A stretch of 64,000 nucleotides of DNA from Candidatus Gemmiger excrementigallinarum (GTDB lineage Bacteria > Bacillota > Clostridia > Oscillospirales > Ruminococcaceae): contig DXBP01000064.1 in NCBI GenBank assembly GCA_019116445.1, positions 1-64,000 on the forward strand, in the 5' to 3' direction. This document shows positions 1 to 7,959 of the stretch, piece after piece. Made by a program: the position numbers and the translations under genes. Positions within the stretch are counted from its first letter, which is position 1. The number at the start of each line of letters is the position of its first letter. The notes under the pieces are model-generated. The model was given only the letters and a program-made list of their open reading frames with translations, did not search any database and was not told the DNA's origin.

Positions 1-1003
1 GCACAACTTCACCTCCATCCGGAAGTTCAACCTGATGCTCAAGACCCAGATCGGCGTCACCGAGGACACCTCCTCCACCTGCTACCTCCGTCCCGAGACC
101 GCTCAGGGCATTTTCGTGAACTTCGCCAACATTCAGCGCACCACCCGCAAGAAGCTGCCCTTCGGCGTCTGCCAGGTGGGCAAGGCTTTCCGCAACGAGA
201 TCACCCCGGGCAACTTCACTTTCCGCACCCGGGAATTTGAGCAGATGGAATGCGAGTTCTTCTGCCAGCCCGGCACCGACCTGGAGTGGTTCGCCTACTG
301 GAAGGACTTCTGCAAGAACTGGCTGCTGAGCCTGGGCATCAAGGAAGAGTCCCTGCGGCTGCGGGATCATGAGCCGGCGGAGCTGGCCTTCTACTCCCGG
401 GCTACCACCGACATCGAGTACCAGTTCCCCTTCGGCGGCGGCTGGGGCGAGCTGTGGGGCATCGCCGACCGGACCAACTACGACCTGGGCCGTCACCAGG
501 AAGCCAGCGGCAAGAGCCTGGAGTACTACGACCAGGAGAAGAACGAGCACTACATTCCCTACGTCATCGAGCCCTCCCTGGGCTGCGACCGGGTGGCCCT
601 GGCCTTCCTGTGCGAAGCCTACGACCAGGAAGTGGTGGGCGTGGACAAGAAGGGCAACGAAGACGTGCGCACCGTGCTGCGGCTGCATCCGGCTCTGGCT
701 CCCTTCAAGGCCGCTGTCCTGCCCCTGAGCAAGAAGCTCAGCCCCAAGGCCGAAGAGATCTACCGGGAGCTGCGCAAGGACTTCATGGTGGACTTCGACG
801 ACGCCGGCTCCATCGGCAAGCGCTACCGCCGGGAAGATGAAATCGGCACCCCCCTGTGCATCACCGTGGACTTCCAGACCGTGGGCGACGACAACAGCCC
901 CGCGGACAACTGCGTCACCGTCCGGGACCGGGACACCATGGAGCAGGTCCGCATTCCCATCAGCGAGCTGAAGGCCTACATCGCCAAGAAGTGTGAATTC
1001 TAA
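1..1003 (+). CDS. glyQS: glycyl-tRNA synthetase, C-terminal part (5' cut by window edge)
   Basis: Charges tRNA-Gly with glycine in the cytoplasm. The frame is open from base 2, so the start lies outside the window; about 333 codons are visible. Class II synthetase signatures are clear: ETAQGIF, motif 2 in the stretch [19 protein letters not shown], motif 3 around [13 protein letters not shown], and a C-terminal anticodon-binding domain with [17 protein letters not shown]. It is the single-chain homodimeric type of Gram-positives and eukaryotes, not the alpha2/beta2 type. The stop is followed 24 bases later by a CBS-domain gene on the same strand. Family assignment is secure; only the missing N-terminus is unknown. 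Confidence 0.97.
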   Translation, partial: HNFTSIRKFNLMLKTQIGVTEDTSSTCYLRPETAQGIFVNFANIQRTTRKKLPFGVCQVGKAFRNEITPGNFTFRTREFEQMECEFFCQPGTDLEWFAYWKDFCKNWLLSLGIKEESLRLRDHEPAELAFYSRATTDIEYQFPFGGGWGELWGIADRTNYDLGRHQEASGKSLEYYDQEKNEHYIPYVIEPSLGCDRVALAFLCEAYDQEVVGVDKKGNEDVRTVLRLHPALAPFKAAVLPLSKKLSPKAEEIYRELRKDFMVDFDDAGSIGKRYRREDEIGTPLCITVDFQTVGDDNSPADNCVTVRDRDTMEQVRIPISELKAYIAKKCEF

Positions 1004-1027
1004 GCGTTTCCCCCACAGTACAGAGAA

Positions 1028-1441
1028 ATGCCTATGAACATTGCCATGCTGATGATCCCCAAGGTCATGACCGTGACCCTCCACGAGAACAACACCATCC
1101 GCCAGGGCCTGGAGGTCCTGGGCCGGTGCCGCTACACCGCCCTGCCGGTGCTGGACGAACTGGAGCGGTATGTGGGGAGCGTCTCTGAAGGGGACTTTCT
1201 CCAGCACATTCTTCGCACCGGCTCCACGGACTTAAAGCAGCAGGAGCGCTTCTACATCCGGGATATTCTCCGCCGGGATTTCTGCCCCGCTCTGGGCATC
1301 GACGCGGACCTTTCCGTGGTGATTCAGGCTGCCCTGCGGCAGAACTTCGTGCCGGTGGTGGATGACCGGAACGCCCTGTGCGGCATCGTCACCCGGCAGA
1401 AGCTGATCGCCGCCATGGCCCAACAGCTGGAATCCGAATAA
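1028..1441 (+). CDS. small CBS-pair protein
   Basis: A 137-residue protein made almost entirely of two CBS motifs (residues about 10-60 and 75-135), the fold that binds adenine nucleotides or related ligands in regulatory modules. Typical pattern pieces are seen in TALPVLDELERYVGSVSEGDF and FVPVVDDRNALCGIVTRQKL. There is no attached catalytic or membrane domain, so the partner is unknown. The start is ATG at 1028 or the in-frame ATG at 1034; neither has a strong ribosome site. It follows glyQS by 24 bases, probably in one transcript, and a strong terminator follows at once. Function beyond ligand sensing cannot be read from the sequence. Confidence 0.85.
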   Translation: MPMNIAMLMIPKVMTVTLHENNTIRQGLEVLGRCRYTALPVLDELERYVGSVSEGDFLQHILRTGSTDLKQQERFYIRDILRRDFCPALGIDADLSVVIQAALRQNFVPVVDDRNALCGIVTRQKLIAAMAQQLESE

Positions 1442-1446
1442 ACAGC

Positions 1447-1482
1447 AATCTCCCCTGTGCGAAAGGCACAGGGGAGATTTTT
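1447..1482 (+). terminator. intrinsic terminator after the CBS gene
   Basis: A perfect 14-bp stem (1447-1460 with 1466-1479) with a five-base loop is followed by a run of T residues. It ends the glyQS-CBS transcript. Confidence 0.92.
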
Positions 1483-1493
1483 GACAAGCTGAT

Positions 1494-1530
1494 AAAGCCG
1501 CCCCGGGTTTCCGGGGCGGCTTTGGTTTTT
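1494..1530. terminator. second, bidirectional terminator hairpin between CBS gene and mgtE
   Basis: A 13-bp perfect stem (AAAGCCGCCCCGG with its complement, 1494-1506/1511-1523) lies between two convergent genes. The T-tract TTTGGTTTTT serves the plus strand; on the minus strand it ends mgtE with only a short T run. Confidence 0.85.
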
Positions 1531-1535
1531 ACGGC

Positions 1536-2915
1536 TTATACGCCCAGCAGGGTCTTGGCAAACAGGAAATACACCAGCAGGCTCAGGGCATCCACAATGG
1601 TGGTGATGAAGGGGCTGGCCATCACCGCCGGGTCAAAGCCCAGGCGCTTGGCAAGCAGCGGCAATGTGCAGCCCACGAATTTGGCAATGATAACAGTGAC
1701 GCACAGTGTCAGGCACACGGCGCTGTTGACCAGCAAACTGATGCTGCTGTTGCCCATAAGCATCCGGTCTACCAGCAAAATTTTCACAAAGCATACTACA
1801 GACAAGGCAATGCCGCACAGAATGGCGGTGCGAAATTCCTTCCACATGACCTTGAAAATATCTCCCAGCTTCAGCTCGTCCAGGCTCAGGGCACGGATGA
1901 CAGTGACGGAAGACTGGGAGCCGCAGTTACCGCCGGTGTCCATCAGCATGGGGATGAAGGCAGTCAGGGCGGGCAGCAGACTCAGGGCGTCCTCAAAAGA
2001 GGTAATGATCATGCCTGTAAAGGTAGCCGACACCATCAGCAGCATCAGCCAGGGAATCCGGTGCTTGAACAGATCCAGCGGGGAGCTCTTCAAGTAGCTC
2101 TTCTCCGAAGGGGTCATAGCGGCCATGATTTCCATGTCCTCGGTGGCCTCTTCTTCCATAACGTCCATGGCGTCGTCGAAGGTGACGATGCCCACCATCC
2201 GGTTTTCCCCGTCCACCACCGGCAGGGCCAGGAAGTTATACTTGTTGAACATGATGGCCACTTCTTCCTGATCGGTCTGGGTGGTGACATAGATCAGGTT
2301 GGTCTGCATGATGTCCTCAATGGGGGTTTCGTCGTCCTCCGCCAGCAGCAGATCCTTCACCGTCACCAGTCCAATCAGGGTCCGGTCCTTTTCCGTAACG
2401 TAGCAGGTATAGATGGTCTCCTTGTCCACACCCTGGCGGCGAATCCGCAGGATGGCCTCTCCCACCGTCATATGGGGACGCAGGGAGACATATTCCGTGG
2501 TCATGATGGAGCCTGCGGAGTTTTCCGGATAGCGCAGAATCTGATTGATGGAACTGCGCATCTCCGGGTCGGCATGCTTCAGAATCCGCTTGACCACGTT
2601 GGCGGGCATCTCCTCCACCAGGTCGGCGGCGTCGTCCACATACAGCTCGTCCAGCACTTCCTTCAGCTCGTTGTCCGAGAACCCCCGGATCAGCAGCTCC
2701 TGGGCCTCCGGCTCCATTTCCACAAAGGTTTCCGCCGCCAGTTCCTTGGGCAGCAGACGGAACAGCAGCGGGATCTGCCGCTCCTCCAACCCGTCGAAAA
2801 TTCCGGCGATGTCAATGGGATTCATGGTCACCAGAATGTCCCGCAGGGTTGCATACTTTTTCTCCTCCAGCATTGCCAGGAGGGCTTTTTCTACAATTTC
2901 AAACCGTTCTGCCAT
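1536..2915 (-). CDS. mgtE: magnesium transporter MgtE
   Basis: Mg2+-gated Mg2+ channel/transporter of the cytoplasmic membrane. The 459-residue length is usual. Order of domains: N-terminal MgtE_N helical domain (1-125), CBS pair (about 130-255, containing GLVTVKDLLL and GIVTFDDAMD), a linking helix, then five membrane helices from about 285. The pore signature PMLMDTGGNCGSQSS (about 320-335) and the conserved acidic stretch DPAVMASPFITTIVD near the C-terminus are intact. The ATG is preceded by AAAGGAGGATTATC. Its transcript begins at a strong sigma-70-type promoter and carries a 23-codon leader ORF with a hairpin (listed separately), so expression may be controlled in the leader. Confidence 0.96.
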   Translation of the reverse strand: MAERFEIVEKALLAMLEEKKYATLRDILVTMNPIDIAGIFDGLEERQIPLLFRLLPKELAAETFVEMEPEAQELLIRGFSDNELKEVLDELYVDDAADLVEEMPANVVKRILKHADPEMRSSINQILRYPENSAGSIMTTEYVSLRPHMTVGEAILRIRRQGVDKETIYTCYVTEKDRTLIGLVTVKDLLLAEDDETPIEDIMQTNLIYVTTQTDQEEVAIMFNKYNFLALPVVDGENRMVGIVTFDDAMDVMEEEATEDMEIMAAMTPSEKSYLKSSPLDLFKHRIPWLMLLMVSATFTGMIITSFEDALSLLPALTAFIPMLMDTGGNCGSQSSVTVIRALSLDELKLGDIFKVMWKEFRTAILCGIALSVVCFVKILLVDRMLMGNSSISLLVNSAVCLTLCVTVIIAKFVGCTLPLLAKRLGFDPAVMASPFITTIVDALSLLVYFLFAKTLLGV

Positions 2916-2967
2916 GATAATCCTCCTTTATTTTCAGTCAAAAAGAGGCAATCACACGGGGCAAAAG

Positions 2968-3039
2968 TCAAACAAAGGCCCACCGGGTGGGCGTATGTCT
3001 ACTTCGGCCTGGTATGTTGCCGCTACCGCCAGCATCCAT
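2968..3039 (-). CDS. putative 23-residue leader peptide upstream of mgtE
   Basis: ATG at 3039 is preceded by AAAAGGAGGTACCACC, an ideal ribosome site, and opens a 23-codon frame ending in TGA at 2968. It reads roughly MDAGGSGNIPGRSRHTPTRW followed by AFV. It starts about 30 bases after the predicted mgtE transcription start and ends 52 bases before mgtE. Codons 16-22 lie in a perfect 7-bp inverted repeat (GCCCACC-C-GGTGGGC), followed by CTTTGTTT. Short leader ORFs that sense ion or translation state precede Mg2+ transporters in other bacteria (mgtL, mgtP in Salmonella), but no sequence similarity to those is claimed. Coding is inferred from the ribosome site and position only. Confidence 0.5.
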   Translation of the reverse strand: MDAGGSGNIPGRSRHTPTRWAFV

Positions 3040-3076
3040 GGTGGTACCTCCTTTTCTATGTAGTCTGACCTGTGTT

Positions 3077-3105
3077 ATTTTACCCAAAATTTCCATGGTT
3101 GTCAA
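3077..3105 (-). promoter_or_regulatory. sigma-70-type promoter of mgtE
   Basis: Read on the minus strand: TTGACA (3105-3100), 17-base spacer, TAAAAT (3082-3077). Predicted start near 3070, giving a leader of about 155 bases. Confidence 0.8.
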
Positions 3106-3107
3106 CC

Positions 3108-3136
3108 TTGACGCAGGGGGTTTTCCGGCGTAAAAT
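3108..3136 (+). promoter_or_regulatory. sigma-70-type promoter of the GNAT gene
   Basis: TTGACG (3108-3113), 17-base spacer, TAAAAT (3131-3136). Its -35 box lies only two bases from the -35 box of the divergent mgtE promoter, forming GTCAA-CC-TTGAC. Confidence 0.75.
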
Positions 3137-3187
3137 TGAAGAAAGATTCGTGTAAAGTATTTCCATATTTTTCCAGGAGGTATTGCC

Positions 3188-3769
3188 ATGCTGCGTTTTG
3201 CCGAACCCGCCGATCTGGGGCGGATTCTGGAGATTTATGCTCCTTATGTAACGGACACCACGGTGTCTTTTGAATACACGGTTCCCACTCCGGAGGCCTT
3301 TTTCCAGCGCTTTGAATCCATCACCGCCCAGTTCCCCTGGCTGGTGTGGGAACAGGAGGGCCGAATCCTGGGATACGCCTACGCCAGCGCTCCCTTCGAG
3401 CGGGCGGCGTACCGCTGGTGCGCAGAACCCTCCATCTACCTGTGCCCAGAGGCGGCCGGCACGGGAATTGCGCAAAAACTTTACCAGGCCTTGGAATGGA
3501 TTTTACAGGAGCAGGGATATCAGGTGCTCTACTCCCTGATTACCAGCGAAAATGGCCGGTCCCTTCGCTTCCACGAAAAAATGGGGTATCACTTCCGGGC
3601 GGAGCTGCCGGAATGCGGCTATAAATTTGACCGATGGTTGGGAGTAATTTGGATGGAAAAGCGTCTGAAAATTGTGCAATCCCCCAGCCGCCCCCCGATT
3701 CCCTGGAAAACTGTTGTGCAAAATGCAAAAAACTTTTTCCATATTTTAGACAATTTGTCCCTTCCCTAA
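3188..3769 (+). CDS. GNAT family N-acetyltransferase (phosphinothricin acetyltransferase-like)
   Basis: Transfers acetyl from acetyl-CoA to an amine, substrate unknown. The first 155 residues follow the PAT/Bar subfamily: RFAEPADLGRILEIYAPYV, TTVSFE, GRILGYAYASAPF, the acetyl-CoA loop region PEAAGTGIAQKLYQAL and the C-terminal SLRFHEKMGYHF. A tail of about 35 residues after KRLKIV is rich in Pro and Asn and lacks obvious structure. ATG at 3188 follows CCAGGAGGTATTGCC. It has its own promoter divergent from mgtE. Many enzymes of this subfamily act on amino acid derivatives such as methionine sulfoximine; resistance should not be assumed. Confidence 0.88.
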   Translation: MLRFAEPADLGRILEIYAPYVTDTTVSFEYTVPTPEAFFQRFESITAQFPWLVWEQEGRILGYAYASAPFERAAYRWCAEPSIYLCPEAAGTGIAQKLYQALEWILQEQGYQVLYSLITSENGRSLRFHEKMGYHFRAELPECGYKFDRWLGVIWMEKRLKIVQSPSRPPIPWKTVVQNAKNFFHILDNLSLP

Positions 3770-3875
3770 TGGTTAAAAATATGATATGTTATCACTGTGG
3801 GAAAATGTACCTATAGGGTGATCATTTGTCCTTTGATTTATAGCATCCAGATTATTCGGAAGAGGAGCTGTGACC

Positions 3876-5066
3876 ATGTATTTTCAGAAAAAACGTGTAA
3901 TCGCCATGCTGCTGGCCGGCGGCCAGGGCAGCCGTCTGAAGGTCCTGACGGAGAAAACCGCCAAGCCCGCCGTCCCCTTCGGCGGAAAATATCGCATTAT
4001 CGACTTCCCTCTGAGCAACTGCGTCAACTCCGGCATCGATACCGTGGGCATTCTGACCCAGTATCAGCCCCTGGAACTCAACGAGTACATCGGCAACGGC
4101 CAGCCCTGGGGCCTGAACAAGACCCACAGCTGCGCCCAGGTTCTGCCCCCCTACGAGCGCCACGACAAGAAGTCCGGCTGGTACAAGGGCACTGCCAACG
4201 CCATCTACCAGAACATCGACTTCGTGGATCGCTTTGATCCGGACTATGTGGTGATCCTCTCCGGCGACCACATCTATAAGATGGACTATGCCGCCATGGT
4301 GGAATACCACGAAAAGCACCAGGCCTCCTGCACCATCGCCGTGCGCAACGTTCCCCTGGAAGAGGCCAGCCGCTTCGGCATCCTGAATACCAACCCGGAC
4401 AACTCCATCTATGAATTTGAGGAAAAGCCCCCGGTTCCCAAGTCCACCAACGCCTCCATGGGCATCTACTGCTTCAACTGGAAGGTTCTGCGGGACGCCC
4501 TGATCGCCGACGAAGATGACCCCAACTCCTCCAACGACTTCGGCAAAAACATCATTCCCATGCTGCTGAATCAGGGGCACAAGATGATGGCCTATCCCTT
4601 TGACGGCTACTGGAAGGACGTGGGCACCATCGCTTCCCTGTGGGAGGCAAATATGGAGCTGCTGGGCAAGGAACCCGCCTTCGATCTGCGTGGTGACGAG
4701 CGGTACAAGATCTACGCCCGGAACTCGGCGCTGCCCTCCTCCTACATCGACGAAAAGGCCAAGATTGTCAACGCTTTCGTGGCGGAAGGCTCTGAGGTCT
4801 ACGGCACCGTGAAGCATTCCATCATTTCCATCGGCTGCACCGTGGGCGAAGGCTCTCTGGTGGAGGACTCGGTGGTCATGCCCGGCGTGGTCATTGAGGC
4901 CGGCGCCATTGTCCGCAACGCCATCCTGGGCGAAAATTCCAAAGTCTGCAAGAACGCCGTGGTGGGCGGTGCCTTCGGCCCCGACGATAAGAGGAGCATC
5001 AGCGTTACCTCCAAGGGCGCTGTCGTAGAAGCCAACACCGTGCTCAAACCCGGTGACATGCTGTAA
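3876..5066 (+). CDS. glgC: glucose-1-phosphate adenylyltransferase, catalytic subunit
   Basis: Makes ADP-glucose from ATP and glucose 1-phosphate, the first committed step of glycogen synthesis. The N-terminal nucleotidyltransferase domain carries [20 protein letters not shown] (about 15-34) and [26 protein letters not shown]-type catalytic region is seen as [11 protein letters not shown]; a left-handed beta-helix follows from about 285. The 396-residue length fits Firmicute GlgC. I choose ATG at 3876, seven bases after AGAGGAGC; a GTG two codons earlier is possible. It is followed by glgD after 15 bases and glgA, a standard glgC-glgD-glgA operon. Confidence 0.96.
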   Translation: MYFQKKRVIAMLLAGGQGSRLKVLTEKTAKPAVPFGGKYRIIDFPLSNCVNSGIDTVGILTQYQPLELNEYIGNGQPWGLNKTHSCAQVLPPYERHDKKSGWYKGTANAIYQNIDFVDRFDPDYVVILSGDHIYKMDYAAMVEYHEKHQASCTIAVRNVPLEEASRFGILNTNPDNSIYEFEEKPPVPKSTNASMGIYCFNWKVLRDALIADEDDPNSSNDFGKNIIPMLLNQGHKMMAYPFDGYWKDVGTIASLWEANMELLGKEPAFDLRGDERYKIYARNSALPSSYIDEKAKIVNAFVAEGSEVYGTVKHSIISIGCTVGEGSLVEDSVVMPGVVIEAGAIVRNAILGENSKVCKNAVVGGAFGPDDKRSISVTSKGAVVEANTVLKPGDML

Positions 5067-5081
5067 GAGGAGGATTCCGCA

Positions 5082-6191
5082 ATGAACGTAATGGGTATTA
5101 TTTTTACCAATGACGCAAGCCTGGGTGAGCTGACCAATAAGCGCACCATGGCTTCTCTGCCCTTTGGCGGCCGCTATCGCCAGGTGGACTTTGCCCTGTC
5201 CAACCTGAGCTGCGCCGGTGTGCGCCATGTGGGCATTATCTCCCGGCACAACTACCAGTCCCTGATGAACCACATCGGCGACGGTGAAGAGTGGGGTCTG
5301 GAGCTGGAAGAGGGCGGCCTGGAATTTCTGACCCCCTACGCCATGTCCTCCACCCATACTTACCGGGGCAAGCTGGAGTCCCTGGCCCACGCCATGGATT
5401 TCCTGGAGTACGGTGCCGATGACGAGCTGGTGGTGATGATCGACTCCGCCATCCTGTCCAACATCGACCTGAACAAGGTTCTCTCTGCCCATGTTGCCAG
5501 CGGCAAGGATATCACCGTGGTTACCAAGGCCGGCATCTGCAATGGGCAGAAGATCATCGACCTGGCCCTGAAGATGGAAAACGGCGAGGTTTCTGACATG
5601 GTGGTTGACTACGCCGCCGATTCCGACTATCTGGCTTCCATGGATATGTTCGTGCTGAACAAGAAGTGGCTGATGCAGCAGGTCAAGGAAATGATCGCCC
5701 GGGATAAGTTCCACATGGACCGGGACCTGGTGCTGGGCGGCTGGCAGCGGGGCAAGGTCTCCGTCAATGTCTATCAGCATGAAGGCGTGGCCATGTTCAA
5801 CGAGTCCGTAGAGGAGTATTACTACAACTCCCTGTCTCTGATCGACAAGGACATCCGTCACGATATGTTCCACGGCTACCATCCCGTGTACACCAAGGTC
5901 CGTGACCGGGTTCCCACCTACTACGGCGACGAGTGCGACATCAACGACTGCCTGGTGGCCGACGGCTGCATGCTGGAAGGCGCCGTGGACAAGTCCATTC
6001 TGTTCCGTCAGGTTACCGTGTCCAAGGGCGCCGATGTGGAGATGTGCGTGATCATGAACGACTCCGTGATCGGTGAGGGCTGCGAGCTGAAGTACGTGAT
6101 TCTGGATAAGAACGTCACCGTGACCCCCGGCGCCAAGCTCATCGGCACCAAGGAGAATCCCATCATTGTCAAGCGGGGGGAGACCGTATGA
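5082..6191 (+). CDS. glgD: glucose-1-phosphate adenylyltransferase, GlgD subunit
   Basis: Paralogue of GlgC that forms a heterotetramer with it and raises its activity; by itself usually weak or inactive. The N-terminus MNVMGIIFTNDASLGELTNK lacks the GGxGxRL glycine/arginine loop of GlgC, which is the hallmark of GlgD, while SLPFGGRYRQVDFALSNLS and the C-terminal hexapeptide-repeat helix are kept. At 369 residues it is of normal length. AGAGGAGGATTCCGC precedes the ATG. It overlaps glgA by four bases (ATGA), implying coupled translation. Confidence 0.95.
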   Translation: MNVMGIIFTNDASLGELTNKRTMASLPFGGRYRQVDFALSNLSCAGVRHVGIISRHNYQSLMNHIGDGEEWGLELEEGGLEFLTPYAMSSTHTYRGKLESLAHAMDFLEYGADDELVVMIDSAILSNIDLNKVLSAHVASGKDITVVTKAGICNGQKIIDLALKMENGEVSDMVVDYAADSDYLASMDMFVLNKKWLMQQVKEMIARDKFHMDRDLVLGGWQRGKVSVNVYQHEGVAMFNESVEEYYYNSLSLIDKDIRHDMFHGYHPVYTKVRDRVPTYYGDECDINDCLVADGCMLEGAVDKSILFRQVTVSKGADVEMCVIMNDSVIGEGCELKYVILDKNVTVTPGAKLIGTKENPIIVKRGETV

Positions 6192-7633
6192 AAATTGCCG
6201 TCTGCGCCTCGGAAGGCGCTCCCTACGCCAAATCCGGCGGTCTGGGCGATGTAATGGAGGCTCTGCCTGCCGCGTTGGCCCGGATTGAAGGAAATGAAGT
6301 GGCCTTGTTCCTGCCCTACTACAGCAAGATCAAGACCAACGCCGCCTACCCCACAGAGAAGCTGGCAGAGTTCCGGGTCTCCCTGGGCTGGCGGAAGCAG
6401 TACTGCGCCGTGATGAAGCTTTTGAACCGCACCGATGGGGTGCAGGTCTACTTCCTGGACAGCGAGTATTACTTCGGCGCCCGGACCGGCGCCATCTACG
6501 GGGACATGGATGACGGCGAACGTTTCGCCTTCTTCTCCCGGGGCTGTCTGGACGCCATGGTAGCCCTGGACTTCATCCCCGATGTGATTCAGTGCAACGA
6601 CTGGCAGACTGCCCTGATTCCCACCTATCTGAAGGCGGTGTATTTCGAGCAGTTCCCCAAGACCCGGTGCATGTACACCATTCACAACATTGAATACCAG
6701 GGCTGGGCCAACGCCAACTTCTTCGACGATATGCTGGGCCTTCCCTGGGAGTACCGGCCTGTGCTGGACATGAACAACTCCGTCAACGTGATGAAGGGCG
6801 CCATTGAAACCGCCGATCTGGTGACCACCGTCTCCGAGACCTACGCCCGGGAACTGATGTACCCCTACTATGCTCACGGTCTGGACGGCATCCTGGCCAA
6901 CAACGCCTGGAAGCTCACCGGCATCACCAACGGCATTGATGTGAACACCTTCAACCCCGAAACCGACAAGGCGCTGCCCGCCCACTATAATTCCAAGACC
7001 TTCGTGGAAGGAAAGGCCAAGTGTAAGGCCGCCCTCCAGGAGGAAGTGGGTCTGCCGGTGGATCCGGATGTGCCCCTGATGGCCATGGTTACCCGTCTGG
7101 CCGGGCACAAGGGCCTGGATCTGCTGTGCTACATCGCCCGGCGGCTGATGTGGGAGGAGGATACCCAGCTGCTGATTCTGGGTACCGGCGAAGCCCAGTA
7201 CGAAGGCTTCTTCCGGGATCTGGAGCGGCAGTTCCCCAAACAGGTATCCGCCAAGATCACCTTCAACCTGGGGCTGGCTGCCCGGATCTATGCCGGTGCG
7301 GACATCTACCTGATGCCCTCCAAGTCTGAACCCTGCGGGCTGAGCCAGATGAACGCCATGCGTTACGGCACCGTTCCTGTGGTACACGCCACCGGCGGCC
7401 TGAAGGACACCGTGCCTCCTGTGGATGAGAACGGCGAAGGCGGCCTGGGCTTCACCTTCCAGAGCTACAACGCCGACGACTTCTATGCCGCGCTGAAGCG
7501 CTGCCTGAACCTGTACCGCAAGAAGCCCGAATCCTTCCACGCTCTGCAGAAGAAGGGCATGGAAATGGACTTCAGCTGGGACGTCCCGGCTCAGAAGTAC
7601 ATGGAGCTGTTCCAGAAGATGCTGTCCTGGTAA
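6188..7633 (+). CDS. glgA: glycogen synthase (ADP-glucose type, GT5)
   Basis: Extends alpha-1,4-glucan from ADP-glucose. 481 residues, usual for bacterial GlgA. The ADP-glucose loop KSGGLGDV sits at residues 16-23, IQCNDWQTAL and TIHNIEYQG follow, and the C-terminal GT-B domain has the catalytic-site stretch MPSKSEPCGLSQMNAMRYGT. The start overlaps the glgD stop by four bases. A strong terminator follows, so the operon ends here; no branching enzyme, phosphorylase or debranching gene is in this window. Confidence 0.97.
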   Translation: MKIAVCASEGAPYAKSGGLGDVMEALPAALARIEGNEVALFLPYYSKIKTNAAYPTEKLAEFRVSLGWRKQYCAVMKLLNRTDGVQVYFLDSEYYFGARTGAIYGDMDDGERFAFFSRGCLDAMVALDFIPDVIQCNDWQTALIPTYLKAVYFEQFPKTRCMYTIHNIEYQGWANANFFDDMLGLPWEYRPVLDMNNSVNVMKGAIETADLVTTVSETYARELMYPYYAHGLDGILANNAWKLTGITNGIDVNTFNPETDKALPAHYNSKTFVEGKAKCKAALQEEVGLPVDPDVPLMAMVTRLAGHKGLDLLCYIARRLMWEEDTQLLILGTGEAQYEGFFRDLERQFPKQVSAKITFNLGLAARIYAGADIYLMPSKSEPCGLSQMNAMRYGTVPVVHATGGLKDTVPPVDENGEGGLGFTFQSYNADDFYAALKRCLNLYRKKPESFHALQKKGMEMDFSWDVPAQKYMELFQKMLSW

Positions 7634-7648
7634 TCTTACAACAGATTA

Positions 7649-7681
7649 TGCCCGCCCGGAATGCCCGGGCGGGCAGTTTTT
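7649..7681 (+). terminator. terminator of the glgCDA operon
   Basis: An 11-bp perfect GC-rich stem (TGCCCGCCCGG with its complement) and a five-base loop, then GTTTTT. Confidence 0.93.
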
Positions 7682-7920
7682 GCAAAAAAATCCCTCCGCC
7701 AAATGGCGGAGGGATATGAGCGTGTCAAAAAAGTCTTACAGAGTTTGCCGTCTGTGGCAGCAAATAAAGTCAAAAAAGTTTTCTGCCGGGGCGTGTACCT
7801 GGCAGAAAACACTTCTCAGGCTGCAAGTGTGGAATTTGTCCCCCAGAGGGGACAAATTATGCGCGCGGCAGACTGCAAAAACCTGTCGGAAAGCCCCGAA
7901 GGGGGTTTTCGACATTTTAA

Positions 7921-7948
7921 AATCCCTCCGCCATTCGTCGGAGGGATT
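7921..7948 (-). terminator. terminator of the oad operon
   Basis: Ten-bp stem AATCCCTCCG/CGGAGGGATT; read on the minus strand it is followed by TTTTAAAA, 12 bases after the oadB stop. Confidence 0.75.
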
Positions 7949-7959
7949 TCCGGTTTCTC

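Larger units (their letters stand above)
7634..7959. repeat. 326-bp intergenic region packed with inverted repeats
   Basis: No gene seen. After the glgA terminator it holds TCCCTCCGCC-AAAT-GGCGGAGGGA (7691-7714), two copies of GTCAAAAAAGT (7724-7734, 7769-7779), a 10-bp stem GTTTTCTGCC (7778-7787/7801-7810), AATTTGTCCCC with its complement (about 7832-7858), a TGTCGGAAAGCCCC/GGGGTTTTCGACA hairpin (about 7883-7915), and AATCCCTCCG with its complement (7921-7930/7939-7948). The first and last hairpins share the arm ATCCCTCCG, so they look like ends of a roughly 260-bp repeat element. Only the last one, followed by TTAAAA on the minus strand, is an obvious terminator. Confidence 0.6.

Noticed and set aside
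2916-3070. M-box (Mg2+) riboswitch in the mgtE leader
   Set aside because: The leader is only about 155 bases and lacks the conserved M-box blocks I would expect; it holds a leader ORF and one short hairpin instead.
3770-3875. A sigma-70 promoter for glgC
   Set aside because: Candidates such as TTGTCC with TATGAT have a 19-base spacer and others are weaker; none is convincing, although the operon must have one nearby.
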